DNA of 64,000 nt from Psychrobacillus psychrotolerans (GTDB lineage Bacteria > Bacillota > Bacilli > Bacillales_A > Planococcaceae). The stretch's first letter is position 1. Every line of letters starts with the position of its first letter. This document shows positions 1-8,640 of this stretch, piece by piece. The notes under the pieces were generated by a model that saw only the letters and a program-made list of their open reading frames with translations, was not told the origin of the DNA and ran no database searches. The stretch spans positions 62,001 through 126,000 of the forward strand of contig NZ_FOXU01000005.1 in assembly GCF_900115805.1 (NCBI RefSeq), given 5' to 3'. The position numbers and the translations under genes are program-made.

Positions 1-777
1 TAATACATAAAGGAAGATTGCCACTATAACAGACGAAATCCCAAATAAGAAATAAATCATAAAGTTTAAAGTTAAGGCTTGTTCTGTATAACCGGGAAGG
101 TTTTCTATAAACTCTTCTACTTCAATAACCTCTAAATCTTCATTCGATGTTGAGATGGAAGAGAAGTCGTCACCACGAACAACGATCCCATTTATTTGTG
201 TTTCATTTTCTGCGGCGCCTTCACCGAACTTGACCTTTTGGAAAGTAGTTACATCCCCATAAAGGACTGGAGCGGCATTGAAACGTGCGCTATCTGTAAA
301 TCCTACAATGGTTAACTTTTCATCAGTAGAGGATAGTTCAAGTTCATCACCCAGTTTAAATCCGTCCTCTTTAAGCGTATCGCTAGCAATCACTTCGTTG
401 TCGCCTGCAAACTTTTCACCCTCTGTTACTTTGGGCATTATAAATTCTTCCGAATCAATACCGAAAAGAGCGATATTTTGTTTTGCATCGCCATTTCTAG
501 CGATTGAATTTAACTGTCCAAGAGTGGCAGTGTCATTGTCCTTAATGTTATCCGCTTCTTCGGTAGTTAGAGAAGATTGAGGTAAACTTTTATCGGACTC
601 CTCGGTTAATACGATTGCCGTAGCATCCCATTTGTCTACGGCTTCTCTATTTAGACTAGCTAAGCCTGTTGCTAAACCAGATAAGAAAAATACTAAATAG
701 GATACTAGCATTAATACTCCAACGATTAATGCAAATCGAAGTTTGTTCTTTTTAATTTCATTCCACGCTAAAAACAT
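1..777 (-). CDS. ABC transporter permease, FtsX/HrtB-like (partial, 3' end outside window)
   Basis: The gene starts at 777 and stays open to the window edge (259 codons seen). The protein opens with MFLAWNEIKKNKLRF, then a first membrane helix at about residues 15-38, a long hydrophilic extracytoplasmic domain (about 45-230) and the beginning of a second helix. This layout is typical of FtsX/MacB-type permeases, and the N-terminus resembles HrtB, the permease of heme-efflux HrtAB systems. The partner ATPase is not in view and may lie beyond position 1. Substrate is inferred only; peptide or drug export is possible. No strong ribosome site was resolved, but the N-terminal match supports the start. 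Confidence 0.75.
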   Translation of the reverse strand, partial: MFLAWNEIKKNKLRFALIVGVLMLVSYLVFFLSGLATGLASLNREAVDKWDATAIVLTEESDKSLPQSSLTTEEADNIKDNDTATLGQLNSIARNGDAKQNIALFGIDSEEFIMPKVTEGEKFAGDNEVIASDTLKEDGFKLGDELELSSTDEKLTIVGFTDSARFNAAPVLYGDVTTFQKVKFGEGAAENETQINGIVVRGDDFSSISTSNEDLEVIEVEEFIENLPGYTEQALTLNFMIYFLFGISSVIVAIFLYVL

Positions 778-870
778 ACTTTGTCACATCCTGTAGGTTA
801 ATTTGATAAATGAATCATAACATATTAATTTAATTTTGTCTAACCTTTGTCTAATCTTTTTTAGTTAAAT

Positions 871-910
871 AAAAAAGCAGATAATACCTCTGCACACGAG
901 GTTATCTGCT
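871..910 (-). terminator. Rho-independent terminator of the small membrane protein gene
   Basis: Stem GAGGTTATCTGCT / AGCAGATAA-TA-CCTC with a TGCACAC-type loop, read on the minus strand and followed by six T. The 3' arm overlaps the stop codon region of the gene at 902-1357. Confidence 0.75.
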
Positions 911-1357
911 CCAGTACCTGCTTGACAATAAAATACCCAGAATAGAACCATACAAAACATGTCCTACCATCCAATAAATAAAAGATGGAAGGCTACTGAT
1001 GGGTGGAGTTCTTTCCGATAAAATAGTAGTTGGAAAGTATAAACCTCCAATGATAAAACTAACAAAGACGCAGAGGGCAATAATTGTAATAGCAGATATC
1101 GTTGGAAGTTGCCGTATTATCAATATTAAAACAATAGAAAGTGCTACAGAAACAATCAAATGAAATATAACTTCGACTACTTCGGGGAACTTAAACTCAT
1201 TTAAAATAGGTATGTAGTCAATGTTTAATAGTAAGGTATAAACTTTATAACCCGTCATAAATTGAATTACTTTTAAAAATACGGTTAATACTAAGCCTGC
1301 AATCATTCCGTATATAGCAGCTCTTAGGAAGAATTTATTGTGAGTGTGTAAATTCAT
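902..1357 (-). CDS. Small polytopic membrane protein, function unknown
   Basis: 151 residues with four predicted membrane helices (about 10-32, 58-80, 86-108 and 125-147) and no recognisable catalytic motif. I do not recognise the family with confidence. It is divergent from the MerR regulator at 1512, separated by about 150 bp of AT-rich sequence, so that regulator may control it; this is inference from the divergent arrangement. The ATG has only a weak upstream AAGGG ribosome site. A terminator hairpin overlaps its end, so it is a single-gene transcript. Confidence 0.55.
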   Translation of the reverse strand: MNLHTHNKFFLRAAIYGMIAGLVLTVFLKVIQFMTGYKVYTLLLNIDYIPILNEFKFPEVVEVIFHLIVSVALSIVLILIIRQLPTISAITIIALCVFVSFIIGGLYFPTTILSERTPPISSLPSFIYWMVGHVLYGSILGILLSSRYWSR

Positions 1358-1511
1358 TACAGTTCACGCCCTTGTAAAATAGTTTATTATTCTATTCGTC
1401 AAATCATTGTATAGTGTTTGTCTATTGTGTGTTATACTGATTTTTATTATAATGTAGCATATATACATTATTAATGGATACAAATTAATGGCAAGAGAGG
1501 GGGTAACATTT

Positions 1512-2414
1512 GTGAGCCAAACAGGGATGACTGGAATATATACGATCCAACAAGTTTCTAATGTCACGGGTTTGTCTAAACAAGTTATCCGTAAGTGGGA
1601 AGAGCGTTATGAATTTATACAACCTGAACGATTAGAAAACGGATATAGAGTATATAGCGAAAAGGATGTAAATGCATTATTACGAGTTAAGCTTCTCTCA
1701 GAAAAAGGCTACTCTATCAAGCAAGCTGTGGATATGTTAGAAAAAGAACCGGAGCAAACAGAGTCACTCTTCTTAGAGGAACCATCTGACTATAAAAAAT
1801 TTAATGATTATGTGATTCAGTTACTGGAAAAAGGTACTTATTGTGATGAAGTCGAGATAAACCTAATACTGCAACAGGCTTATCATCATTTAGGATTAGA
1901 GTTATTCATTAGTAAGGTCATTATTCCTTTTTTACAAGAAGTAGGGGATAGATGGGAAAGAGATGAGTGGGACGAATACCAAGAGGCAGTTTCTAGTATG
2001 AGTGTTCGTGATTATTTGATACAAATAAGAAAAACGTTTCAATTAAGAGATGATGCACCTTTAGTTATTGGTGCATGCTTACCGGATGAGCATCATGAGC
2101 TGCCTATGCATATAGTATTGCTTCAGTTCATGCTAAGAGGTTGGAAAACTGTATTAGTTGGTGCTTCACCAGCGCCAGGTGCGATAGAGTCATTAGTCCA
2201 AAAGTTAAAGCCTAAATTAGTGTTACTATCTGCTTCAACTACTTTGCCATTTGAAAAAGATCCTAAGTTAATCCGAAGGCTCGATCATTTTGCAAGTGAA
2301 CAGGAACATATTACCTTCTATTTAGGGGGAATGGGTTCTCATATGTATTTAAAAGAAAAAAAATTAAAATCCATTCACTTAAGTGAAGATTTGGAAGAAA
2401 TTCTAAAGAAATAA
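1512..2414 (+). CDS. MerR-family regulator with B12-binding-type sensor domain (CarH/LitR-like)
   Basis: 300 residues from the GTG at 1512, which sits about 8 bases after AGAGAGGGGG; an ATG 24 bases upstream lacks such a site. Domains: MerR winged helix-turn-helix (about 9-78, with TIQQVSNVTGLSKQVIRKWEERY), a four-helix cap (about 95-175) and a Rossmann-like cobalamin-binding domain (about 183-300). CarH-type photoreceptors bind adenosylcobalamin through a W-x9-EH motif in the cap and an ExHxxG motif in the Rossmann domain. Here the cap has W148 and E158 but Ala159 in place of His, and the second motif reads E193-H-H195-E-L-P, with Pro for Gly. It may bind B12 differently or not at all. Likely represses itself and/or the divergent membrane gene. 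Confidence 0.85.
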   Translation: MSQTGMTGIYTIQQVSNVTGLSKQVIRKWEERYEFIQPERLENGYRVYSEKDVNALLRVKLLSEKGYSIKQAVDMLEKEPEQTESLFLEEPSDYKKFNDYVIQLLEKGTYCDEVEINLILQQAYHHLGLELFISKVIIPFLQEVGDRWERDEWDEYQEAVSSMSVRDYLIQIRKTFQLRDDAPLVIGACLPDEHHELPMHIVLLQFMLRGWKTVLVGASPAPGAIESLVQKLKPKLVLLSASTTLPFEKDPKLIRRLDHFASEQEHITFYLGGMGSHMYLKEKKLKSIHLSEDLEEILKK

Positions 2415-2416
2415 TA

Positions 2417-2459
2417 AACGTTACTAACTCCTCAGAAGAGAGTTAGTGACGTTTTTTTG
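2417..2459 (+). terminator. Rho-independent terminator after the MerR gene
   Basis: Stem ACGTTACTAACTC / GAGTTAGTGACGT followed by a run of seven T, starting just after the stop codon. Confidence 0.85.
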
Positions 2460-2616
2460 TATTTAGTAACATGGAAATTTGCCGATGTGGTCGAGTGATA
2501 TAGGAAATTTACTAGAGCAATATCTTGGTGTATATAATGTTTAGAAATATATAAACTTGTATATCCTTTTGTAAGCAGTTACTAGTAAGATCATTATCTT
2601 GGAGGAGTCAGTGAAA

Positions 2617-3357
2617 ATGACAGAAAAACCAAAAAACTATTCAAGAAGAGACTTTCTTAAGACTACAGGAATTGCAACTGGTGCATTAATAGGTGGCGGG
2701 TTAATAGGTGGGTTAGTTGGGTTAAATGTCGATAAGGATGATCAGCATGTATCTGATACAGGCAATACCAATCATGAAATGGGCACTAATGGGGGATTTC
2801 AGTTCTTTCAAAATCAAAGAGAATTTAATGTAATCTCGAATGCAACGGAACGTATCTTTCCAAAGGATGATATAGGGCCGGGGGCAATAGATTTAGGGGT
2901 CCCTTATTTTATTGATCGTCAGCTGGCGGGACAATATGGAAGTAATACGAAAGAATACATGCAAGGACCGTTTGCTGTAGGTGCTAAAACTCAAGGTTAT
3001 CAGAGTCGATTGACAAGAGCGTCTATTTTTAGACAGGGAATTGCCGTATTGGATGAAGAAGCGAACAAACGATTTGAAAAAGGGTTTTCCAGTATAGAAG
3101 CTGAGCAAATGGATGAAATATTAACAGCTTTTCAAAATGATGAAATTCCCATGACAGGAGTTACTTCCGCATTTTTCTTCCGTCTACTTCGCACGGCGAC
3201 ATTGGAGGGTGCTTATGCAGATCCAATGTATGGTGGAAATCGAAATATGGATGGCTGGAAGATGAAAGAGTTTCCTGGTCACCAAATGTCCTATATTAAC
3301 GTAATTGATAAGGAAAAGTTCCAAAAAATTGCACCACAACCACTTGGTGGAATGTAA
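2617..3357 (+). CDS. Gluconate 2-dehydrogenase-type small subunit (subunit 3 family) with Tat signal
   Basis: 246 residues from the ATG at 2617, 11 bases after GGAGG; a GTG at 2611 is an alternative. The N-terminus carries a twin-arginine motif SRRDFLK followed by a glycine-rich hydrophobic stretch (about 22-42), so it is predicted to be exported folded by the Tat system and stay anchored. The remainder matches the gluconate 2-dehydrogenase subunit 3 family, the partner of FAD-containing dehydrogenases of the GMC superfamily. The flavoprotein gene follows 23 bases downstream, so the two form an operon and probably one complex. The flavoprotein itself has no signal and probably travels with this subunit. 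Confidence 0.85.
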   Translation: MTEKPKNYSRRDFLKTTGIATGALIGGGLIGGLVGLNVDKDDQHVSDTGNTNHEMGTNGGFQFFQNQREFNVISNATERIFPKDDIGPGAIDLGVPYFIDRQLAGQYGSNTKEYMQGPFAVGAKTQGYQSRLTRASIFRQGIAVLDEEANKRFEKGFSSIEAEQMDEILTAFQNDEIPMTGVTSAFFFRLLRTATLEGAYADPMYGGNRNMDGWKMKEFPGHQMSYINVIDKEKFQKIAPQPLGGM

Positions 3358-3380
3358 AGGAAAGTAGAGGGATAAAATTT

Positions 3381-5093
3381 ATGGCTACAACATTAACAAA
3401 AGTTGACGTGGTTGTCGTTGGTTTGGGTTGGACCGGAGGAATCATCGCAGCTGAATGTGCAAAAGCCGGTTTGAAGGTAATTGGTTTAGAAAGAGGAAGA
3501 AAACGCGGTACAGAAGACTTTCAGCAAATACATGACGAATATAGATATGCCGTTCGTTACGAGCTAATGCAGGACGTAGCAAAAGAGACCATTACTATTC
3601 GCAATAACCGTAAGATGCCAGCGTTGCCGATGAGGCAGATGAGCTCATTCCTACTCGGTGATGGGTTAGGTGGTTCGGGAACACATTGGAATGGTCATAC
3701 ATGGAGGTTCTATCCATATGATTTTCAAATTAAAACAATGACAGATGAAAAATATGGTCCAAACAAATTGTCCAGTGATTATTTGCTTCAAGATTGGGGC
3801 GTTACTTATGATGAAATGGAACCTTATTTTTATAAATATGATCAGACCGCTGGAATCTCAGGAGAAGATAAAAATCCTTTTTGGGGGAAGAGAGCGCAGG
3901 ATTTCCCTACCCCTCCTATGAAAAGAACGCCTATTTTGAAAAAGTTTGAAGGGGCAACCCAATCACTAGGGTATTCTCCGTTTATGCTCCCATCAGCTAA
4001 TTTATCAGAAGCTTACACAAACCCCGATGGAGAAGTCATAAATGCTTGTCAATACTGTGGCTTTTGTGAACGATTTGGCTGTGAATATGGAGCAAAAACA
4101 TCGCCGGAAATAACCGTTATTCCGACCGCAACCAAAACCGGTAATTTTGAGACAAAATTTCATGCAAATGTTGTAGAGGTCATAAAAAGCGGAAATAAGG
4201 TTACCGGTGTAAGGTATTTGGACACGGAGTCTGGAGAAGAGTTTATCCAAGAAGCTGAAGTAGTTGTTCTAGCAAGTTACGTTATGAATAACGCTAAGTT
4301 GCTTATGGTATCTAATATTGGTCAACAATATGACCCGGAAACTGGTAAGGGAACGCTTGGTAAAAATTATTGTTATCAAATATTACCCGGTGCAAATGGA
4401 TACTTTGAAGAACAAATGAACACCTTTATGGGGGCTGGTGCCCTTGGAATGACAATTGATGACTTTAACGCAGATAATTTTGATCATAGCGACTTAGATT
4501 TTATACATGGTGGTAGTATTTCCATAACGCAAACTGGATATAGACCTATTGAAACAAATCCAATACAACAAGGGACACCAACTTGGGGAGCAGAGTTCAA
4601 GAAAAATTCTATCTACAATTACACACGGTCTTTATCAATTGGAACTCAGGGTGCATCGATGCCCCATAAGGAGAACTATCTATCCCTAGACACTAAATAT
4701 AAGGATGTCTATGGTCTTCCACTCTTACAAATGACCTATAATTTTACAGATCAGGATAGAGCATTGCATAAGTTTATTACAGAAAAAACTGTAAATATCA
4801 TGAAGGAAATGGGAGCAAAAACGGTAGAAGGAAAAGCACCAATAACTGATTATGATATTGTAGGTTATCAGACGACTCATAATACGGGTGGGACTATTAT
4901 GGGAGCTAGTCCAGAAAATAGTGTAGTAAATCCATTTTTACAACATTGGGATGCAGAAAACTTGTTTGTAGTAGGGGCTGGGAACTTTCCGCATAATGGG
5001 GGTTACAATCCTACAGGAACAGTTGCAGCTCTGGCTTATAGAAGTGCAGAAGGAATTATTAAATATAGTAAATCGGGTGGCTCGCTCGTGTAG
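3381..5093 (+). CDS. GMC-family FAD oxidoreductase, gluconate 2-dehydrogenase flavoprotein-like subunit
   Basis: 570 residues. An N-terminal dinucleotide-binding motif (VVVGLGWTGG, about 10-19) and LERG mark FAD binding; GGSGTHWNG (about 97-105) and the C-terminal NTGGTIMGASP and HNGGYNPTGT blocks are typical of the gluconate/2-keto-gluconate dehydrogenase branch of the GMC superfamily. Catalytic His/Asn would lie in the C-terminal third. A cysteine cluster C223-x2-C226-x2-C229-x4-C234 is present; related FAD glucose dehydrogenases hold a 3Fe-4S cluster in a comparable Cys-rich segment, so electron relay by an Fe-S centre is plausible. No cytochrome c subunit is encoded nearby. Sugar or polyol oxidation at the outer membrane face is the expected role; the substrate is unknown. 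Confidence 0.85.
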   Translation: MATTLTKVDVVVVGLGWTGGIIAAECAKAGLKVIGLERGRKRGTEDFQQIHDEYRYAVRYELMQDVAKETITIRNNRKMPALPMRQMSSFLLGDGLGGSGTHWNGHTWRFYPYDFQIKTMTDEKYGPNKLSSDYLLQDWGVTYDEMEPYFYKYDQTAGISGEDKNPFWGKRAQDFPTPPMKRTPILKKFEGATQSLGYSPFMLPSANLSEAYTNPDGEVINACQYCGFCERFGCEYGAKTSPEITVIPTATKTGNFETKFHANVVEVIKSGNKVTGVRYLDTESGEEFIQEAEVVVLASYVMNNAKLLMVSNIGQQYDPETGKGTLGKNYCYQILPGANGYFEEQMNTFMGAGALGMTIDDFNADNFDHSDLDFIHGGSISITQTGYRPIETNPIQQGTPTWGAEFKKNSIYNYTRSLSIGTQGASMPHKENYLSLDTKYKDVYGLPLLQMTYNFTDQDRALHKFITEKTVNIMKEMGAKTVEGKAPITDYDIVGYQTTHNTGGTIMGASPENSVVNPFLQHWDAENLFVVGAGNFPHNGGYNPTGTVAALAYRSAEGIIKYSKSGGSLV

Positions 5094-5121
5094 TTGTAAT
5101 ATCAGAACCATTAATATAAAG

Positions 5122-5156
5122 AAACCAACTATTTTTTCTGAGATAGTTGGTTTTTT
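5122..5156 (+). terminator. Rho-independent terminator after the dehydrogenase operon
   Basis: Stem AAACCAACTAT / ATAGTTGGTTTT with a T-rich tail, 28 bases after the stop codon. Confidence 0.85.
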
Positions 5157-5224
5157 GATGTGTAATTAAGTCCAAAAACACAAAATGATTTAATACAAAA
5201 AGAAGGATTTATGTTATTATTAAA

Positions 5225-5243
5225 ATAATAACCAGGTACTAAT
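5225..5243 (+). promoter_or_regulatory. Probable FapR operator upstream of fabI
   Basis: The 19-base site reads ATAATAACC-A-GGTACTAAT. The right half matches the FapR consensus (GGTACTAAT) perfectly; the left half matches at CC and four of the other seven positions. FapR is the malonyl-CoA-sensing repressor of lipid synthesis genes in Bacillales, and fabI is a known regulon member. A TATAAT (5250-5255) lies just downstream, so binding would cover the promoter. Confidence 0.7.
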
Positions 5244-5283
5244 AACAGGTATAATATACTAGGATAATAATTTGGAGGTATTT

Positions 5284-6063
5284 ATGAGAGACTTAATTCA
5301 ACTAAAAGACAAAAATATTGTTGTTATGGGCGTGGCCAATGAACGTAGTATTGCATGGGGAGTGGCGAAGTCATTATTCGAAGTGGGTGCAAATGTTATA
5401 TTTACTTACCGTAAAGAACGTTCCCTTGGAAAAATTGAAAAGTTACTGAAGGATAATAATTTAGAGGCAAAACTAGTAGTAGAGTGTGATGTAAATAGCG
5501 ATGATAGTATTAAATCGGCGTTCGGGCAAATTGGATCAGAGGTTGGAGTGATCCATGGCGTAGTACATTCTGTTGCTTTTGCGCACGCAGAAGATTTAAA
5601 AGGGGACTTTTTACAAACTTCAAGAGAAGGCTATGCTTTCGCACAAGATACAAGTGCGTATTCACTTATTGCTGCAGCGAGAGAAGCAACACCCTTTATG
5701 ACTGAAGGTGGATCTATCGTAACAATGACATATTTAGGGGCAGAACGAGTACTAGAGGGATACAATGTAATGGGAATCGCAAAAGCATCTCTGGAAGCAT
5801 CTGTTAAGTACTTGGCATTAGACCTAGGGAAAAACAATGTGCGTATAAATGCTGTTTCAGCAGGAGCGATTAGAACATTAGCGGCAAAAGGGATATCTTC
5901 TTTTAATACAATTTTGCACCAAATTGAAGAGAAGGCTCCTTTAAAACGGAATGTCACTCAGCAAGAGGTAGGAGATATGACGGTGGCATTATTAAGTAAT
6001 TTATCTAGCGGTGTAACAGGTGAGGTCATCTTCGTAGATTCTGGCTACAATATTATGGGCTAA
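5284..6063 (+). CDS. fabI: Enoyl-[acyl-carrier-protein] reductase, FabI type
   Basis: 259 residues from the ATG at 5284 with GGAGG five bases upstream; the TTG at 5272 is rejected because it overlaps the ribosome site. It reduces trans-2-enoyl-ACP with NAD(P)H in the last step of fatty-acid elongation. The glycine-rich nucleotide site GVANERSIAWG (about 16-26) and the catalytic pair Y160-x6-K167 (with Y150 ahead) are those of FabI of the short-chain dehydrogenase superfamily. Length is normal. It stands alone between a FapR-type operator and a strong terminator, so it is a monocistronic member of the fatty-acid regulon. Confidence 0.95.
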   Translation: MRDLIQLKDKNIVVMGVANERSIAWGVAKSLFEVGANVIFTYRKERSLGKIEKLLKDNNLEAKLVVECDVNSDDSIKSAFGQIGSEVGVIHGVVHSVAFAHAEDLKGDFLQTSREGYAFAQDTSAYSLIAAAREATPFMTEGGSIVTMTYLGAERVLEGYNVMGIAKASLEASVKYLALDLGKNNVRINAVSAGAIRTLAAKGISSFNTILHQIEEKAPLKRNVTQQEVGDMTVALLSNLSSGVTGEVIFVDSGYNIMG

Positions 6064-6075
6064 TTTGATATTCAT

Positions 6076-6119
6076 AAAAGCGGTGAAAGATGACCTGGTC
6101 ATTTTTCACCGCTTTTTTT
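6076..6119 (+). terminator. Rho-independent terminator after fabI
   Basis: Stem AAAAGCGGTGAAAGATGACC / GGTCATTTTTCACCGCTTTT followed by T residues; the loop is very short and the stem nearly 20 bp. Confidence 0.9.
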
Positions 6120-6283
6120 AAAAATTAAGAAAGTATATAAAAATACAGCATGAACATTGGATTTGTAGAACATTTAAGCATTTCAATCCAAACAATTAAG
6201 TGAGTAGTACTCAACTATGAGATATTGCATAGCCTCTCGCTTAGATAATAAGACCAGTCAAAGTTAATATGGGGAGAAAATCG

Positions 6284-6314
6284 TCCGCTCAGAGCGGAAG
6301 TCTATGGCATATCT
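6284..6314 (-). other. Short inverted repeat at the end of the S-box operon, possible weak terminator
   Basis: The stretch from 6120 to 6356 holds no gene I can support. It contains TCCGCTCAGAGCGGA, a compact inverted repeat; on the minus strand this is followed by CGATTTTC and can be enclosed by a longer AAAAATCG/CGATTTT pairing. It lies downstream of the ABC operon stop at 6357 and could end its transcript, but the T-tract is poor. Confidence 0.3.
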
Positions 6315-6356
6315 ACGTATTAGTTTTTAAAGAACTGCCCGATTTTTCTTGTTGTC

Positions 6357-7112
6357 CTAAATATAAAATGTGTAATCTTCAGGTAACACTCGTTTTAAGA
6401 ATTTCTTCGTGCGTTCTTCTTTAGGGCTCACGAAAATATCATGAGGAGAACCTTCTTCCACTACTACTCCGCCATCCATAAAGATAACCCGGTTAGCTAC
6501 ATCCTTTGCGAAGGACATTTCATGGGTCACCACTAACATGGTCGTTCCTTCCTTAGCAATATTTTTCATGACTGTCAGTACTTCGCCAACCAATTCTGGA
6601 TCTAATGCAGAAGTAGGTTCGTCAAAGAGAATAATGTCGGGGTTTAAGGCTACGGCTCGTGCAATTCCAACGCGCTGCTGTTGTCCGCCAGAAAGTTGAC
6701 TCGGATAGGAATCATATTTGTCTGATAAACCTACTTTGTCTAAAGCTTTTTTCCCAATACCAATTGCATCGGCTTTAGGTACTCTTCGACCGACGATGAG
6801 TCCTTCTGTTACGTTTTCTAATGCTGTTTTATTGTTAAATAAATTATAATTCTGAAAAACGAAGGCTGTTTTTTGTCTGATTGTGTGTATATCTCTTTTT
6901 GAGGCACCGTGCAAATTGACCTTTAAATCGCCAAAACCAGCTTGACCGCTGTCTGCTTTTTCCAAGAAGTTAATACAGCGTAATAACGTCGTTTTTCCAG
7001 AGCCACTAGGACCAAGAATGACTACTACATCTCCTTTATCAATGGATAGGTCGACTCCTTTTAATATCTCATTGTTTCCAAATGATTTATGGATATCATT
7101 AATTTTTAACAT
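6357..7112 (-). CDS. Polar amino acid ABC transporter ATPase (TcyN/YxeO-like)
   Basis: 251 residues. Walker [11 protein letters not shown]-loop, signature [10 protein letters not shown], Walker B IILFDEP and a switch His are all intact, giving a functional importer ATPase of the polar amino acid family, similar to the B. subtilis cystine-type ATPases TcyN, TcyC and YxeO. A TAAGGAGG ribosome site precedes the ATG and the gene follows the second permease by 13 bases. It is the last gene of the five-gene operon opened by the SAM riboswitch at about 10781-10876, so it should be made when SAM (methionine) is scarce. A sulfur-containing amino acid or related thioether is therefore the likely cargo. 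Confidence 0.9.
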   Translation of the reverse strand: MLKINDIHKSFGNNEILKGVDLSIDKGDVVVILGPSGSGKTTLLRCINFLEKADSGQAGFGDLKVNLHGASKRDIHTIRQKTAFVFQNYNLFNNKTALENVTEGLIVGRRVPKADAIGIGKKALDKVGLSDKYDSYPSQLSGGQQQRVGIARAVALNPDIILFDEPTSALDPELVGEVLTVMKNIAKEGTTMLVVTHEMSFAKDVANRVIFMDGGVVVEEGSPHDIFVSPKEERTKKFLKRVLPEDYTFYI

Positions 7113-7125
7113 TCACTCATCCTCC

Positions 7126-7839
7126 TTATGCACTCACGTATTTGTATCTGCGTAGTCGTTTTTCATATATTTTGAACCCGTATTCTACAAGGCTGCACAA
7201 AATAATATATACAAGGAAAATATCTATATAAGCTTCCACATAGTTATAACCTACGTTTGCCGCTACTTTTGCCTTTAATGTAATTTCCTGTAAGGACATT
7301 GCATAGCCAAGTGATGTAGCTTTTATCAAATTCACGGTAGCAGTACAAATATTAGGTAGAGCTACGACTAGCGCTTGAGGAATTACGATACGACGGTAGG
7401 CTTGGAAATTTGAAAGGCCAACTGATTGGGCCGCTTCTAGTTGTCCTTTGTTGACCGTACTTAAAGCAGATCTAAATACTTCTATCAATATAGCAGTAGT
7501 GCTGAAAGAGAATACGATAAACGCGTACCAAATAGGGTTGATATTGTAGACATTTATATTGATATTATACTTTTCGAAAAATAGGGAAAGTATTAAGGGT
7601 ACGCTTGCATAAACGATGAAAATTTGAATAATGATCGGTGTTCCTCTAACGAAGGAAACATATATTCTGGAGAACCAGTTCAATACGGGTACTTGATTGA
7701 TACGTGTTAATGCCAATAAAAAACCTAAAGGTAATGCGATAAGCAAAGCAACAATTGTTACGAGAAGTGTTATTGGGACACCGGATAATGCGATGAAAAA
7801 TGTATCAATTAAAAACGTATAATTTAAACCTTCCGACAT
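7126..7839 (-). CDS. Polar amino acid ABC transporter permease (TcyM/YxeN-like)
   Basis: 237 residues with about five membrane helices and the inner-membrane EAA loop (QLEAAQSVGLSNFQAYRRIVIPQAL, split here as QLEAAQSVGL and AYRRIVIPQA) that docks to the ATPase. It belongs to the HisM/GlnP permease family. Its sister permease is encoded immediately upstream, so the importer has a heterodimeric membrane core, as in the B. subtilis TcyLM pair. AAGGAGTG lies nine bases before the ATG. Expression should follow the upstream S-box. Confidence 0.9.
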   Translation of the reverse strand: MSEGLNYTFLIDTFFIALSGVPITLLVTIVALLIALPLGFLLALTRINQVPVLNWFSRIYVSFVRGTPIIIQIFIVYASVPLILSLFFEKYNININVYNINPIWYAFIVFSFSTTAILIEVFRSALSTVNKGQLEAAQSVGLSNFQAYRRIVIPQALVVALPNICTATVNLIKATSLGYAMSLQEITLKAKVAANVGYNYVEAYIDIFLVYIILCSLVEYGFKIYEKRLRRYKYVSA

Positions 7840-7851
7840 TATTTACACTCC

Positions 7852-8559
7852 TTAGTTCGTATTAATTGTTTGCTTTCCCTTACTAAAAACCTTTTCAAGC
7901 TTTCCAAAAAATTTCTCGATTAGTATAGAGATGACCCAATACACAATAGCAAGAGCGATGAAAATTTCTAATGCATGGGTATTGTAGTTCGCTGCTATGA
8001 TTAAGTTTGCTTTCCCAACTATATCGATTAGCCCGATGGTATAAGCAAGAGACCCTTCTTGAAGTAATGCGATAAGTCCATTTCCAAAGTTAGGAAGTGC
8101 GACAACCAATGCTTGCGGAAAAATAATTCGTCTATACGCTTGAAATGGACTTAACCCAACGCTAACGGCGGCTTCAAATTGTCCTTTTTCAATAGAATCG
8201 AAGGCGGATCTAATAACTTCCGACATAATCGCAGCGAATTGGAGGGTAAAGGTAATAACTACAAATACTGCCGTATTTAAATCATGTAAATATAACCCGA
8301 AGTTGTCCGCTAAGGCGGGAACGCCATAATACACTAAAAATAGTAAGACGATAGATGGAGTGCATCTTAAAATCGTCGTATAAAAATGGGCTGTTTTTTG
8401 AGCAATTTTATTCTTTCCAAGCTTCATCACAGCAAGGATTAACCCGAGAAAAGTCCCGAAAATAATGGATAATCCAGCAACCATAAAAGTTACTTTTAAG
8501 AACGGAAGTAATATAGGAAGTGAGCTCCATATGTACGATACATCAAAATATTTTTCCAT
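7852..8559 (-). CDS. Polar amino acid ABC transporter permease (TcyL-like)
   Basis: About 235 residues. The ATG at 8559 gives MEKYFDVSYIW, a typical family start, but lies 13 bases from GGGAGG; a TTG at 8568 (three more residues) is only four bases away, so the exact start is uncertain. The protein has five helices and the EAA loop QFEAAVSVGLSPFQAYRR. Together with the next gene it forms the membrane core of the importer. A strong hairpin sits between this gene and the binding-protein gene and may lower its expression relative to the latter. Confidence 0.88.
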   Translation of the reverse strand: MEKYFDVSYIWSSLPILLPFLKVTFMVAGLSIIFGTFLGLILAVMKLGKNKIAQKTAHFYTTILRCTPSIVLLFLVYYGVPALADNFGLYLHDLNTAVFVVITFTLQFAAIMSEVIRSAFDSIEKGQFEAAVSVGLSPFQAYRRIIFPQALVVALPNFGNGLIALLQEGSLAYTIGLIDIVGKANLIIAANYNTHALEIFIALAIVYWVISILIEKFFGKLEKVFSKGKQTINTN

Positions 8560-8590
8560 ATTGTGCAATATTCCTCCCTTTTAAATTTGA

Positions 8591-8624
8591 AAGGCTGCCC
8601 AGGTATCCAACGCTAGGCAGCCTT
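8591..8624 (-). other. Intercistronic hairpin between binding-protein and permease genes
   Basis: AAGGCTGCC / GGCAGCCTT, nine perfect base pairs around a 16-base loop, without a T-tract on the minus strand. Such hairpins often stabilise the upstream message so that the binding protein is made in excess over the permeases; that role is inference. Confidence 0.6.
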
Positions 8625-8640
8625 GATGGAAATACGAATT

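Noticed and set aside
1407-1438. Promoter and operator for the MerR gene (TTGTAT...TATACT with GTATA/TATAC arms)
   Set aside because: The spacing between the boxes is 20 bases and the arms are only five bases, so I could not support it as a specific site.
2482-2510. A tRNA-like fragment (GCCGATGTGGTCGAG)
   Set aside because: It resembles the D-arm of a tRNA-Leu or tRNA-Ser, but no acceptor stem, anticodon arm or T-arm can be formed around it.
6178-6220. Palindrome TGAGTAGTACTCA as an operator for the S-box operon
   Set aside because: It lies downstream of the operon's last gene, far from any promoter I can see, and is too short to judge.
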